Assembly: GCA_951799405.1 (NCBI GenBank)
Contig: OX637343.1
Coordinates: 3,410,001-3,474,000, forward strand
Source of the DNA: Agapetus fuscipes
Lineage: Eukaryota; Arthropoda; Insecta; Trichoptera; Glossosomatidae
Length of the DNA stretch: 64,000 nucleotides
Direction: 5' to 3'
Part shown: one piece after another, positions 1-11,165 of the stretch
Position numbering within the stretch: position 1 is the stretch's first letter
Layout of the letters: the number at the start of each line of letters is the position of its first letter
Program-made: the position numbers and the translations under genes
Notes under the pieces: model-generated
Database searches by the model: none
The model's input: only the letters and a program-made list of their open reading frames with translations
What the model was told of the DNA's origin: nothing

Positions 1-1
1 G

Positions 2-1117
2 AAAAACAATGAACATGTACAAACAAATAAAACAAAACTATTATTAAAACACAATGTTTACTATAAAAATCTTAGAAAATGTGAAAAAATTATTTTATCA
101 GAGAATTTCAGTAAAAAACTTATTAAAAATGTACACGAAAACATGTGTCATTTAGGAGAAAAACAAATGCAAAACAAAATTAGTACAGTTTATACAGCAA
201 AAAATTTAACAATAAATATTAGAAGACATTGTAAAAGCTGTGAGATATGTATAAAGAATAAAAAGAGAGGGCAAAACAAGTATGGTCTGATGTCACATTT
301 AGGCCCTGCCACAAAACCTTTTGAAATAGTGTCAATAGACACGATTGGAGGTTTTGGAGGCTCACGATCAACTAAAAGATATTTACATCTTCTAGTAGAC
401 CATTTTACACGATACGCTTATATTGTTACCTCTAAAACACAAAATGCTAATGATTTTATTAAACTAGTCAATAATGTAATAGATTCGAATACAATTGGAA
501 TGCTCCTTACCGACCAATATCCGGGTATAAACTCGAAAGAATTCAAAAATTTTTGTAATAAAAATTCAATAACAATGATTTTTACTGCAGTGAACGCCCC
601 GTTTTCTAACGGTTTAAATGAAAGACTCAATCAAACATTAGTCAACAAAATCAGATGTAAAATCAATGAAAAAAGTCAAAGAACAGCATGGACAACCATA
701 GCTCATCAATGTGTAGATAAATATAATATGACAGAACATACAGTTACGGGGTTTGCACCAAAATACCTCATGGATGGTACAGATGTTTCACTTTTGCCAA
801 ATGAACTTAAAATAAATAAAACAAAAGATGATTGGATTAGGGATAGAAAAATAGCATTAAACAATTCTATAAAGTCACATAATTACAATACACAGATTTT
901 TAATAAAAATAGAACTCAATTTAATTTTGATGAAGGGGATATGGTGTATGTAGAGAATGGGAACCAATTAAATAGAAATAAATTAGATGAGCTGAGAATT
1001 GGTCCATTTCAAATTACTCAGAAGATTTCAAATTCAATTTATGAAATAAATACAGGACATAAAAAAATGGAGTCAAATCTCTTCCATATTACAAAACTCA
1101 TACCAATTCTCATATAA
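2..1117 (+). CDS. Retrotransposon Pol C-terminus: integrase (partial, open at the 5' edge)
   Basis: The reading frame is open from base 2, so the first methionine at 143 is not the start; this is the tail of a Pol polyprotein. An HHCC zinc motif is visible (HENMCH, later CKSCEIC), followed by the DDE catalytic core: D in SIDTIG, D in LLTDQYP, and E in NGLNERLNQ. The C-terminus ends in an NLFHITKL motif typical of Ty3/gypsy integrases. The enzyme inserts retrotransposon cDNA into chromosomes. No stop or frameshift is seen, so this copy may be young. Codon use is very AT-rich. BEL integrase is a less likely alternative. Confidence 0.88.
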   Translation, partial: KNNEHVQTNKTKLLLKHNVYYKNLRKCEKIILSENFSKKLIKNVHENMCHLGEKQMQNKISTVYTAKNLTINIRRHCKSCEICIKNKKRGQNKYGLMSHLGPATKPFEIVSIDTIGGFGGSRSTKRYLHLLVDHFTRYAYIVTSKTQNANDFIKLVNNVIDSNTIGMLLTDQYPGINSKEFKNFCNKNSITMIFTAVNAPFSNGLNERLNQTLVNKIRCKINEKSQRTAWTTIAHQCVDKYNMTEHTVTGFAPKYLMDGTDVSLLPNELKINKTKDDWIRDRKIALNNSIKSHNYNTQIFNKNRTQFNFDEGDMVYVENGNQLNRNKLDELRIGPFQITQKISNSIYEINTGHKKMESNLFHITKLIPILI

Positions 1118-1290
1118 AAAAAAAAAAAAAAAAAAAAAAAATCAACAACAACAACAACTTATACTTTACTTATATACAATAACTAAACAATTTATACATA
1201 TTTAAGTTATATTACTCTGTTATATTACTCTGTTACTTATGTTTGCTTAAGAGAAAATTTTGAGGAAAATTTTCTTTTGAAGGAGGGAGA

Positions 1291-1573
1291 TGTAAAGGAA
1301 CTACAACTACGTATTAAGCTCCTTTAATAGGTATTCTTGTTTATTTGTAGCGCTCGGTCGGCACTCAGGTATTTACCTACTTTCTGGTGAACAGCCATTA
1401 GCCATTTTGCCGGACGGTGCGCGTGCAAGTCGATAAGATTGTAAAAAGAATTAAACGACGTGATTGTAGTTTCCTATAAATAATAAGCAACTTCAACTGT
1501 CTTAAATTCTAAACAAATATATGTTTTCATAAAATTAAAGTTATTTAATTTATCTATAAATTACAATCTTACA
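1291..1573 (+). repeat. 3' LTR of the gypsy-type element
   Basis: Starts TGTAA directly after the purine-rich AGGAGGGAGA and ends TTACA, giving the expected inverted termini. It holds a TATAAATAA-like box near 1477. Length is about 283 bp. The partner 5' LTR is off-window, so the boundaries rest on termini and purine tract only. Confidence 0.7.
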
Positions 1574-1909
1574 CAAATATTAGCCATATTCGGTAGGTAC
1601 GAATAACCGTGGTGATGAGACTTCCAGCCCAGGGATCTCCAAACTATTGAAATAAAGAAAATCTTATAAAACGATACCGAGTCGTATCACATTTCGACTG
1701 CTCCAAGGAAGAAGGAAGTAACTCCGAAATTTAGGTTTTTGATTTATTTCCATTTCTGAAGGTAACAAATCATTATCTTCATTCCAAGATGACAGCCGTG
1801 TCTCTATCTCTTTTAAATTCGTTAATAAATTAATGTAAAAAATAATTTATGCATTGTACTCCATGGAATAAATAACATTCAATTGGCTTTCCTGCAAAAC
1901 TGTCTTTTT
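1574..1909. other. Unassigned AT-rich spacer
   Basis: No coding frame, tRNA-like head or inverted repeat was recognised between the LTR and the LINE. Confidence 0.5.
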
Positions 1910-1916
1910 TGACTTA

Positions 1917-4900
1917 GTGCTGTCTTCCTTGGAGCAACACCTTCTCTCAGGGTCAGTCTCCCCTCCACTAACCCACGCCCTGTATATCCATCCCATCCGG
2001 GGATGTGTCACAGGACTCGCATGCAAAAGTTATGTGAGATACGAGTGGCAGAAGGCCCTCCCGAGAAGCTACACTTTCCCAAGTGTTTGCACAAAGCAAA
2101 GGAGGCTCAGAAATCACTGAAAAGTTATAGCCGTGAGGTGAATGGGGCTCGAGGATTTTAAATTTACAAACAAAAATGCAAAGTGATTCTGAGCGTCTTA
2201 ACATCATCAACTGACAGATGGCGCTCTGTAGCTGCCAGTACACCTGTCAGAGCTCTGCTTGTTTTTATGTCTTTTTTTTGTGAAAAAGTGCTGCAAAGTG
2301 GGTGATTTCCCCTGAACCTTTGTGTGAAGTGACAGTGAACATTTTTTGCTGTTTTGAGTGCCAGCAGAGTGTCTTATTCTTTTTAAATTTATAAAAATAC
2401 AAGTTTCTGTGTTATTGTTGCAAGCAACATTTACTTATTCTTTTCTGCTGTATACCCATGTATACATTTGAACAATTAGTGGGTTGGCAGCACTGTGCAA
2501 GTGTCATCAATGATAGACTAAAACAGACTCTGACAGATCTCTGTTTACATACAACTGTCAGACGTCATTCACCCAAGTCATCACTGATTGATAACAAGAA
2601 ACACTATCGTGGGAAACGTGCCGGTCGTAAAGTTCATCTATGTCTGCAGCGAAAGCAACATATCTGTCTTCCTGTGCCACGTCCACCGAATCATCCGGTC
2701 CTGCCAACACACGCAGTTCCCACCTCAAGACCAGCAGAGAAGAAGAGGACCATTCTAAGTGTTGACTTCTGCAATATACGTGGTCTCAACTGCAATTTGA
2801 ACCCTGTCTTTCATCACCTTCAGTCCCTTCACCCCGATCTATTATTCCTCACTGAGACACAGATTTCTCCTCCCTCCGATGATAACCACCTTCGCTGCCC
2901 AGGTTACATCCTCGAGAGCAATTTCAAACCCAAAAGTGGTGTCTGTGTATATGCACGTTCCAGCTTAGACTGCACACGACTGCATAACATTGAGGATTCC
3001 CGTTTTAATACATTGTGGGTGCGTGTGTATATCTCTTCTGTTATCAGATTTTATGCATGCGTATACCGCTCCCCTAACTCGAGTACATCAGACACATCTT
3101 CGCTGTTTGAGTACTTAGAACAATCTGTGGCTACTCTTTGGCTTCGTCACCCATCCGCGGAGATCGTGATCCTCGGGGACTTCAATGTCCACAATGTTTC
3201 ATGGTTGAAATTTTCTGGATCCACGGACTCCGCCGGAACTTTGGCTGAACACTTTGCAAGCTTCCACAGCTTCTCCCAGCTTGTTTCTGATCCAACAAGA
3301 ATCCCCGATGTTCAAGGGCATCGTTCCAACCTCCTTGACTTATTTCTTACAAATAAACCACATGGGTATAAGGTAAGGGTCACGGCTGCTCTCGGATCAT
3401 CTGATCACTGCCTGGTGACAACGTCCACTTCTGTCACTTCACCCCGCCCACTGCTCGAGAAGACCAGTAGGAAAATGTGGCATTATAAGTCGGCCAACTG
3501 GGACGGCTTAAAGAAATACTTTAAAGATCTTCCTTGGAACAAAATTTGCAATGAGCATAATGACCCCTCTTCATGTTCTAACGAACTCGTTAAGTTAGTC
3601 CAATGTGGAATGGAAAACTTCATTCCATCCACAAACAAACCCTTGCGGTCAAAAACCAATCCTTGGTTTAATCAAGAATGCTCGGTTGCGGTCAAACGCA
3701 AAAATTCTGCGTATCAAACTTTGACCAAATCAAACACCACTGCAAATAAAAAAGCCTTCAACAAAGTGTCCAAAGAGTGTAAAGCCACCATTAATAGAGC
3801 TAAACTTGATCACGACTTCAGAATAAGCCAAAAACTTTCCGCCTGTCCCAGCGGAAATCGATCTTTCTGGTCTTTGTCTGCTCTGATTAGTCGTAACTTT
3901 TGCGCTTCGTCCTTTCCTCCTCTAACTAAGCCTGATGGCACATTAGCCCACTCCGGTCCGGACAAAGCTAATCTTCTGTGTACTTTGTTTGCCAATAATT
4001 CCACACTTCACGATAATGGCAAATCACCTATATCAATTCTCCATAGCGGCTCCTTTATGGAGATGCCCAAAATAACACACACAGATGTGCTCACTGCTCT
4101 AAAAGGGTTAGATACACGCAAATCCAGCGGCCCTGATGGTATTCCAGCCTTAGTATTAAGAAACTGCGCAAATGAACTAGCTCCACCCCTTTATAAACTG
4201 TACAAATTGTCCCTTGGATGCGGTACCGTGCCTTCTAACTGGAAGGTTGCAACCGTTCATCCCATCCCCAAGAAGGGAATTCGCTCTGACCCTGCCAATT
4301 ATCGTCCAATCGCAATCACTTCCTTACTTTCAAAAGTCATGGAAAGAATCATAAACGATAAGCTTATGGAATATCTGGAAACCCATAAACTGCTTAGCGA
4401 CCACCAATACGGTTTTCGCCGTAACCGCTCCAGTGGTGACCTTCTTACTTATGTCACACACGTCTGGGGTCGACGCCTCGATCTGATGGGCGAAACACAA
4501 GCTGTTGCTCTTGATATTTCCAAAGCTTTTGATAGAGTTTGGCACTCCAGCCTCCTTAACAAATTGTCATCATTTGGACTTCCCCTTCTCCTCATAGAAT
4601 GGATTTCCAGCTTCTAAAAGACAGATCTATCCAAACAGTCATCGATGGTAGTAAATCAGCCCTGCTACCAATCAATTCCGGTGTCCCCCAAGGATCCGTC
4701 TTGTCTCCGACACTTTTTCTTATGCACATCAATGATTTACTATCCTGTGCTCCTATCCACTGCTATGCCGATGACAGTACAATACATGACGGTTTCTCTT
4801 TTACAAAGCCCCCAAATAGTTCGGCGATATCTATTGCTCGTGAATCATTAGCTTCAAAGATCAATACAGATCTCAGGGCTGTCAGCCGTTGGGGCACTGA

Positions 4901-5728
4901 CAACCTTGTAGAGTTCAACGTCAAAAAGACTCAAGCATGTCTGATATCCTTAAAGAGGATTCCAAACAACTATCTCCCAACTTTCGACAATGTCTCCCTC
5001 TCTAACCATGAACACTTAAATCTTCTTGGTGTTTCTCTGTCATCAGAGTTAAAATACCATGATGCTATTGAGTCTCGCACAACTTCCGCTTTCCGGCGAC
5101 TCGGTATATTATACAGAGCCCGTAGGTTTTTTACTTCAGCCCAGTTATTGACTCTGTATAAATCCCAAATCCGCCCCATTATCGAGTATGGCAGCCATCT
5201 CTGGTGTGGTATGTCCAAGAAGTTGAGTGACCAACTTGATTCTGTGCAAAGGAGGGCAGTGAGGTTGATCAATGATCCTTCTCTGACATCCGATCTGCAG
5301 CCGCTCCAGCACAGAAGAAAAGTTGGAATGCTCAGTCTTTTTTATCGATATTACCACGGAGCTTGTTCTAATGAGCTCCATTCATTAATCCCTCCCCCTC
5401 GCATTTCAGAAAGGGAAACTCGTAGTACGACTCTCATTCATCCCTTTGCAGTCGATCTCAAAACTATGAGAACTTGGCGTTTTCATGACTCATTCCTTTG
5501 CCAAACTGCCCGTTTATGGAATGGTCTACCAGTATCTGTGTTCCCTTCCCAATTTAATACGGTTTTATTCAAAACCAACATCAATCACCACTTCCTTGCA
5601 GCGCCTCACGACAGAACCAAGAACTCAAGCAACACCTCTGCGGCACCCTTCCAGGGTGACATAGACCCCCAAGACTCACAAGAATCGGGGAGCCTCCCGC
5701 ACAGGATTCCTTAAAAAAAAAAAAAAAA
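1917..5728 (+). mobile_element. Non-LTR retrotransposon (LINE), near full length
   Basis: It comprises a possible 5' UTR (about 1917-2457), an ORF2-type coding region and a poly(A) tail at 5713-5728. The octamer-like TGACTTA occurs at 1910-1916 and 5733-5739 and may be the target duplication, but four extra bases lie between poly(A) and the right copy, so the 5' end is tentative. The stop codon TAA runs directly into the A tail, so there is essentially no 3' UTR. Another copy of the same 3' end (CTCCCGCACAGGAT then A-rich) lies at 25490-25516. Confidence 0.8.
2458..5714 (+). pseudogene. LINE ORF2: APE endonuclease + reverse transcriptase, one frameshift
   Basis: This is the protein for target-primed reverse transcription. 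The N-terminal half is an apurinic-type endonuclease: CNIRGL near residue 105, TETQI, YRSPN, GDFNVHN and SSDHC. The C-terminal half is reverse transcriptase: SSGPDGIP, NYRPIAIT, QYGFRRNRSS, ALDISKAFDRVW, then in the next frame GVPQGSVLSP and YADDSTIH (catalytic YADD). The frame switches near 4610-4616, consistent with loss of a single C. No other break was found in about 3.25 kb, pointing to a recent insertion. No RNase H domain is obvious. The clade looks jockey/CR1-like, but I do not assign it. The ATG at 2458 is the first in frame; no separate ORF1 is seen. Confidence 0.9.
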
Positions 5729-5739
5729 CATGTGACTTA

Positions 5740-6013
5740 AGGCCTAAATTCGAGGTCGATTTATTCGAACTTATCAACAGAACTGGCCATAAAAATATTA
5801 TTAAAAAAATACGAGTGTCCCGTTTTGTCCGTTCATAACGTGTCACATGGTAACTCTAGGTTTTTATTATCATGTTGACAACACTGTTTCATTAAAACAT
5901 CGGCAAACAAATCAAGCCAGAAATGATTTCCTCGGTTGGGCTTAACCATCACTTGGGTTTTACACTGTTTTTTAGTGGAAATGGGAATGCATCAGCAAAG
6001 AGCAAAAAAAAAA
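5740..6013. other. Unassigned spacer
   Basis: AT-rich sequence with no recognisable gene or repeat. Confidence 0.5.
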
Positions 6014-6335
6014 TGCAACTAAGCTACACGTAAAGTGTAACGTATTGCCTTGTTAATCCCGAAGGGTTCGTATGTGGCGATTCAGGACCTATTCATTTTT
6101 ACTGGTAAGGGGGCCGGCCTCACATTAACCACTTCAGTTGAAGTGGGGGTTTCCCTGTTCCCGAGGGGTATGGTTCTCATTTCTTGTGAAGGCTGAGTAC
6201 ACCTTGCCGGTATTTTTTTTTGGGTTTGAAATAAACACCGAAACGGGAAATCATTTATGACACCCTCGGTGGGGATCGAACCCTTGCTCTCGGCATGGAA
6301 TGCAAGCATTTTACCAATTGAGCTATCGACAGGAC
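6014..6335 (-). mobile_element. tRNA-derived SINE, family A
   Basis: Read on the minus strand, the head (6300-6335) has pol III A- and B-box-like segments (TAGCTCAATTGGTA, GGTTCGATCCC). The body runs through TTACTCAGCCTTCAC-like and TGAAGTGG-like blocks to the end GTAGCTTAGTTGC. Twelve copies of this family lie in the window. Confidence 0.8.
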
Positions 6336-6469
6336 TTTTTACGAGCTTTGTCGTCGCTACAAAGCACCAATTCTCAAGCAAAACACAGTTGCGGTAAGGC
6401 TGGACGCACCTTTGGCGACCGGTCTTTAATATGATTTATGAATTTTTCAATCCAGCGAAGAGCATATTA
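6336..6469 (-). mobile_element. SINE family C 3' part, joined to the SINE A head
   Basis: The minus strand reads SINE C (GCTCTTCGCTGGGTTGAA ... TGGCGCTTTGTAGCGACG) straight into the SINE A head, the same C-to-A order as at 14621-15075 and 25551-26014. A plus-strand C fragment follows at 6488-6524, forming a small inverted pair. Confidence 0.7.
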
Positions 6470-6616
6470 TTTGCAGCAAATAAAAGAAAATTTCAAATAT
6501 GCTCTTTGCTGGGTTGAAATTTTATGTCAGTACAAAGTGGAAGAAGAAGTTCATATTTTGATGATCGATGTTTGTCCGATTCGCGGCAATCTGTCTCCTC
6601 TTGAAGCGGTACAATC

Positions 6617-6920
6617 CGTGTCACGACAAAATGTCCACCGACACAATGCCCACCGACACAATGTCCACCGACGCAATCACACTGTTCATCGAAAAAATGT
6701 CCAACGACAATATGTCCACGCAACAGATTGTCCACGCGACGAAATGACTACCGACAATATTTTCACCGACATAATGTACACCGAAAAAATGTATTCAAAA
6801 TCTTGTAATATATAAATCGTACATCGTATAAAAAAATAATGTCATTTCTTCGGTGGACATTTTGTCGGTCGACATCGTGTCGCAAAACATTCTGTGAATG
6901 GACGTCTTGTCTTGGAACCG
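6617..6920. repeat. Degenerate ~13-bp tandem phrase repeat with inverted halves
   Basis: The phrase ACAATGTCCACCG, with variants, is repeated about ten times from 6617 to 6790. Its reverse complement (CGGTGGACATTTTGTC) appears at 6852-6875 and continues to about 6910, so the block can fold back. The small ORF here, rich in H, R and N, is a by-product of the repeat. Related phrases occur at 10530-10620, 10838-10925 and 26960-27020. Confidence 0.7.
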
Positions 6921-7035
6921 GTACAATCCTGATTTAATTGAAGGATGACCGAATAACTCATATAACAGCACAAACAATTCAAATACTCATACATACACAA
7001 TATCTACTTAGGTACACACTCATACCGCAGACATA

Positions 7036-7275
7036 GGGCCTGTTGCACCAACCTCCAATCAATATTTGATTGAAACATCAAATTTGATTGCTTAGTTCTG
7101 GTAAGGACCTCGGTTAAATATTTCTCGAAAGTTGGTAAAAATATGATGGAATTTGAACAGGAAATATGATTCACATCAGCTGACTTACGTATATGCAATC
7201 AATTGTTTGATTTGAAAGGGAGAAATCACACTTAATTTTGATTTTCGTCTGATTGGAGTTTGGTGCAACAGGCCC
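7036..7275. mobile_element. MITE with GGGCCTGTTGCACCA termini (PIF/Harbinger-like)
   Basis: Terminal inverted repeats GGGCCTGTTGCACCAA...TTGGTGCAACAGGCCC are flanked by ATA at 7033-7035 and 7276-7278. A 3-bp duplication fits PIF/Harbinger-type transposition. The 240-bp interior is AT-rich and non-coding. Confidence 0.75.
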
Positions 7276-7417
7276 ATACAAGGCTTAAAATGAACGTGGC
7301 TCAAACCGGAACTAGCGCCGCCATCTTGTATGACGTCACTTTTGATAGTTCAAAGTGAAGTTTACTCAAATCAAATTTCTGAAATATAGGGATTTTCAAA
7401 GTCGTGACAGAGGGAGA

Positions 7418-7680
7418 CCTAATCTAATGTAAGTTTCAAAGATAATACGAGTATGTAACATTGGAGATTCGCATTTTATGCATTTTCCACAAGCAGACAC
7501 GTCTGAGTTCACGCTTACACATGCTGCATGTGTACTTACAATTCAAAGCTAAACCTCGAATGAACGTAAGCCCAGCAACTCTTGCCGATCTTCCCTGGAA
7601 CAGGGGCGACATTGGCAATGTGAATCGTTTTCTACGGCAAGGGTGGTCAGCCGCATACCAACCTATAAGTCAAGGAACAT
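7418..7680 (-). mobile_element. Short interspersed repeat, family B
   Basis: Minus-strand copy. The family runs from TTCCTTGACTTATAGGTTGG through GGTTCACTTTGCCAATG to TTTGCAACTTAGATT and a (TTAGA)n-like tail, about 250 bp. No clear tRNA A box is visible, so it is called SINE-like from its variable simple tail and uniform 5' end. Confidence 0.75.
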
Positions 7681-7683
7681 ACA

Positions 7684-8069
7684 TAGCAAATTACATTTTT
7701 TTAAATAGAGTAATAATATGTATAAACATCAACACCCTAGCCCTAGCCGCCAACATTACAGATCAACCGCCATTTATTTTTGTCCTTCCATACGCAGACA
7801 TACCTACATAGACAATACATGAAAAAAATTATGACTCTGAATGGAATGATAAAAAATATGCAAGGACCTTAAGAAATAGCGTTTGATTTGCAATGTTGGC
7901 AGCTAGATCGTTTCAGCTTAATTTTGAATTGAAATTTAATGTAAATTAAGTGAAATTTTAATTTTTAATTTAAGTTTTTAATTCTTTCCGAAATTTTTGT
8001 GTCCTTGACTAAAAGGTTGGTACCCTATTGATATGTAACGTGAAGTTAGCTGAATTGCTAAAGTGTAAA
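7684..8069. other. AT-rich spacer with a truncated family-B head
   Basis: A 5' fragment resembling the family-B head (TCCTTGACTAAAAGGTTGG) lies at about 8001-8029. Nothing else was recognised. Confidence 0.5.
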
Positions 8070-8330
8070 TTCCTTGACTTATAGGTTGGTATGAGGCTGA
8101 CCCCCCATGCTGTAAAACTTGGTTCACGTTTGCCAACGCCACCCGAATTCAGGGAAGGCGGCAGGAGTTGCAAAGTTTATGCACATGTGAGGTTTGGTTT
8201 ATCTTGTATGCACACATGCAGTACGCGTAAGCGCGAACTAACATGTGCCTGCTTGTGGGCGTGCATTAAATATGAGCCTTAAATGACAACATATTATCGT
8301 TGCAACTTAGATTATAGATAAACTAGATTC
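8070..8330 (+). mobile_element. Short interspersed repeat, family B
   Basis: Full-length plus-strand copy, starting TCCTTGACTTATAGGTTGG and ending GTTGCAACTTAGATTATAG. Confidence 0.75.
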
Positions 8331-8359
8331 ATAATACAAGGCAGCCATATTAACTAGAG

Positions 8360-8524
8360 CAGCGGTTTCCAAACTTTATGCTACCATGCCTCCCAAAAAA
8401 GTATTTTTTTATTCGCGCCTCCCTTTCTACTTTTTCTTTTTAGTATTCATACTAATACTACCATAGACACATTTTTGGCGCCTTCCCTAGCCATAGCCCG
8501 CGTCTCCCAGTTTGGAAACCGCTG
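8360..8524. mobile_element. hAT-type MITE
   Basis: Inverted termini CAGCGGTTTCCAAACT...AGTTTGGAAACCGCTG lie inside a perfect 8-bp duplication AACTAGAG (8352-8359 and 8525-8532), the hAT signature. Interior non-coding. Confidence 0.9.
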
Positions 8525-8578
8525 AACTAGAGCAATGATATTGTAATGTCTGTTCAGATTTATGTGAGTAGACCAGAG

Positions 8579-8907
8579 TAGGGATGGGCGAAAAATATCG
8601 ATATATCAGGACTACAGTTTTTTTTTTTAATATCGATATATTTTTGTAGAGTATCAAAAACGATATACGCGTTTTTGACCTCCGCGCTCTATAGGTGATT
8701 GTGTTTGGAAGCAAAAAAATGACAAATCGCATTCTTACCCCCCTCTTTCCCTGTCGACAAATGTTTTAGACGAAATTTTGAGTTACCCGCCAGTGGCCGA
8801 TATTTTTTTTTAGAAGTATCGATATTTTTTCCTCGATATATTTCGATAGTGTGTAAAAATATCGATTCGTTATGTATCGTTATTTTTTTTTCATTTACCC
8901 ATCCCTA
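8579..8907. mobile_element. hAT-type MITE rich in ATATCGATA
   Basis: Termini TAGGGATGGGCGAAA...TTTACCCATCCCTA lie between 8-bp flanks GACCAGAG (8571-8578) and GACTAGAG (8908-8915), one mismatch. The interior repeats ATATCGATA-like palindromes. Confidence 0.85.
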
Positions 8908-8915
8908 GACTAGAG

Positions 8916-9270
8916 GAGTAAACACTGCTTTTATCTGTTTTATATGTTTACTTTATGTATTTTATCGGTTGTATCGATTGCCAGATAGTCACCCAACTAA
9001 TAATACCTACACGCGGATCTTGAATACCTACCCGAATTAAAAAAAAAATGCACGTCGAGTGCGACGTCCATAACTAGGCGAATTATATTTATATACAGTC
9101 TAAGAAATAATATGTTTCCTCATCTGTTGTTTAATAAAGATTAAATGATGCATAAAATGTGGATTGATACAGCGTATAAGGGTTGTCTAGCTAAATCACG
9201 TACCGACTAATCTAAAAAAGTTTTTTTTATAAACTACTCTCAAATGTTATTTATCAAAATTGAAGATTAT
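8916..9270. other. Unassigned spacer
   Basis: No gene or repeat recognised. Confidence 0.5.
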
Positions 9271-9271
9271 C

Positions 9272-9461
9272 CGGTCCTGGTCTTAAGCTCATTTGGTGGA
9301 CTGCTTGCATTCTTTACCAAAAGCTTGGGTTCGAATCCCACCGAGCGTGTCAAAATGATTTCCCCTTTCGTTTTGTATTTCAGAACCCAAAATAAAATGC
9401 CGGCAAGGTTTACTTAGCCTTCACAAGAAATGAGTAGGTACCAGCATGGCCCTCGGAAAAA
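9272..9461 (+). mobile_element. SINE family A, 5' half
   Basis: tRNA-like head with GGTTCGAATCCCACCGAG, then the body as far as GGTACCAGC, where it stops. The other half appears at 9718-9890 and repeats GGTACCAGC, so about 250 bp probably separates two parts of one copy. Confidence 0.75.
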
Positions 9462-9462
9462 C

Positions 9463-9717
9463 GCAATCTAGGGGGGGGCAAAACACTAACAATTTTTGTA
9501 CACGTACCTACTTATCAAAAATCTAACTTACCTGATCTACGTCGAAAAGGCGAATACCAGTTTTCTTGATGTTTGACCGAAGATGTCCTTAACTAACCGG
9601 CCGGTATCTGTCATTAACGATGGGTCGGCTGTCGGTTAGATCCTTCGAGATTTCCAGGGGTGGGCAATGCCCCCCCCCCCTGCTCCCCCCCCTGCCCCCC
9701 CGCCCCTTCCGACGGCC
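9463..9717. other. Spacer between SINE A halves with a C-rich tract
   Basis: Ends in a nearly pure C tract at 9668-9710. ORFs here are low-complexity artefacts. Confidence 0.6.
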
Positions 9718-9890
9718 ATGGGTACCAGCCCTTTCGGGAGCTGGGAAACCCCTACTTCAACTAAAGTAGTTAGCGTAATGCCAGCCCCCTTACCTGTAAA
9801 AATAAATAGGTTCCATTTGCCACATGCGAAACTCTTCGGAGATAACGCGGCAAGAAGTTGCACTGTATGTTTAACTTAATTGTGTTGCGT
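9718..9890 (+). mobile_element. SINE family A, 3' half
   Basis: Starts at GGTACCAGCCCTTTCGGG and runs through CCACTTCAACT-like blocks to the family 3' end near AATTGTGTTGCG. Confidence 0.75.
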
Positions 9891-10529
9891 ACAAAATCAC
9901 TACAATGTTAAAAATATCTTCGCGTTTTTTTTTTAAAGAAAGGTTTCATATTGAATAAAATCGCTCTATAACCGAAAATGTCGTGCATCGTGAAGTTTTT
10001 TTTGTGATCATATAACCCTGCTAAGTGCAATAATGATTTTGACATGAGAAAGTAATCTTGATTTAAAATGACAGTTTTAATTATTTTGAAAGCGCGTCAA
10101 AATTTCACGAACTCAAATTAAAATTTCAAAGCCCTCTCATTCTCACCATTGAAATCTTTCATCTCAAAAATAATATTTAATTTTCGCCAAGTTGTTTGTC
10201 TATGGCCATACCTCCTCAACAGCTAAATAAACAAACTTGCTTGCCTGTCAGCATCGCACCACTATTTGAAATTTGAATTTGGAACAGAGCGTTCCGTTTA
10301 TTTGTTTAAATTTGGAATGAGTAATTCGAAAATCAAAAATAGATTGGGATACAACAAATCAAAATGAATCAAAGGCTGACGAATATCATATGCATATCCA
10401 CGTGGAGCAGTTATGTGAAATTTCTACTTTTTAAGATAATTATTGTAATTTTGTTGTTTTAAATTGAGAAAAGAAACGCCAGACAGATGATCGCGTATTG
10501 ATGACGTCAGCAAAGCAATGTACCGCGTC
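9891..10529. other. Unassigned AT-rich spacer
   Basis: No coding frame or recognised repeat. Confidence 0.5.
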
Positions 10530-10925
10530 ACGACAAATCGGTCATAGACAAATCGTCCACAGACAGATCAGTCATACGACAGTTCCTCCACACGACTTTT
10601 CGGTAGCATACAATATAGGACCACAGACAGCACTATCACAGAAAATTTGCTCTGCAAAATACCTTTGATATTACTGTAGTTGTACTTAATTGTTGTTTTC
10701 TGTGGTAAGGTTGGTATGAGGCTGAACTCCCGTGCTGTAAAATTTGGTTCACTTTTGCCAACGCCACACCGGTTTCAGGGCAGGTCGGCAAGAGTTGCAG
10801 GGCTTATGTTCATTTAAGATTGGGTTTTCAACTCGTCCACAGACAGCTTAAGGCTATGAACAAATCGATCACACGACTTTTCGGGCAATGACATTTCGGT
10901 CACATACAGTATAAGTCTACAGACA
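10530..10925. repeat. Phrase repeats (GTCCACAGACA / CGACTTTTCGG) around a SINE B fragment
   Basis: Short phrases such as GTCCACAGACAG, CACACGACTTTTCGG and CATTTCGGTCACA recur at 10530-10620 and 10838-10925, related to the block at 6617-6920. A family-B fragment lies between them. Confidence 0.6.
10707..10828 (+). mobile_element. SINE family B, 5' fragment
   Basis: Begins AAGGTTGGTATGAGGCTGA and is cut after GATTGGGTTTT; the 3' half is missing. Confidence 0.7.
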
Positions 10926-10929
10926 GCTT

Positions 10930-11158
10930 CTAATCTAATCTAAGTTGCAAACATTTGTTACATTAAGGATTCACATTAATTATTCGCGTTTAAACATGCC
11001 GCATGTGGACTTACAGTATAAAAATCCAAATCTCAAATTAATATACACGCTGCAACTCTTGCCGACCTTCCCTGAAACATGGGTGACATTGGCAAAGTGA
11101 ACTATTATCTACAGCATGGGTGGTCAGCCGCATACCAACCTATAAGTCAAAGAACATA
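10930..11158 (-). mobile_element. SINE family B
   Basis: Nearly complete minus-strand copy with a TAATCTAATCTAAG tail and the ACCTATAAGTCAAAGAAC head. Confidence 0.75.
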
Positions 11159-11165
11159 CTTCTTC

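Larger units (their letters stand above)
1..1573 (+). mobile_element. Ty3/gypsy-type LTR retrotransposon, 3' end
   Basis: The 3' part of an LTR retrotransposon enters from the left window edge: integrase coding sequence, an A-run at 1118-1140, a non-coding spacer, a purine tract at 1280-1290 and an LTR at 1291-1573. Order and orientation fit a plus-strand Ty3/gypsy-like element without an env gene. The 5' LTR, gag, protease and RT lie outside the window, so the clade cannot be given. Confidence 0.85.

Noticed and set aside
6438..6815. His/Arg/Asn-rich 125-aa ORF
   Set aside because: A tandem 13-bp phrase read through in one frame; no start context or conserved domain.
9636..9879. Proline- or glycine-rich ORFs
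   Set aside because: Translation of a C-tract plus SINE A sequence.
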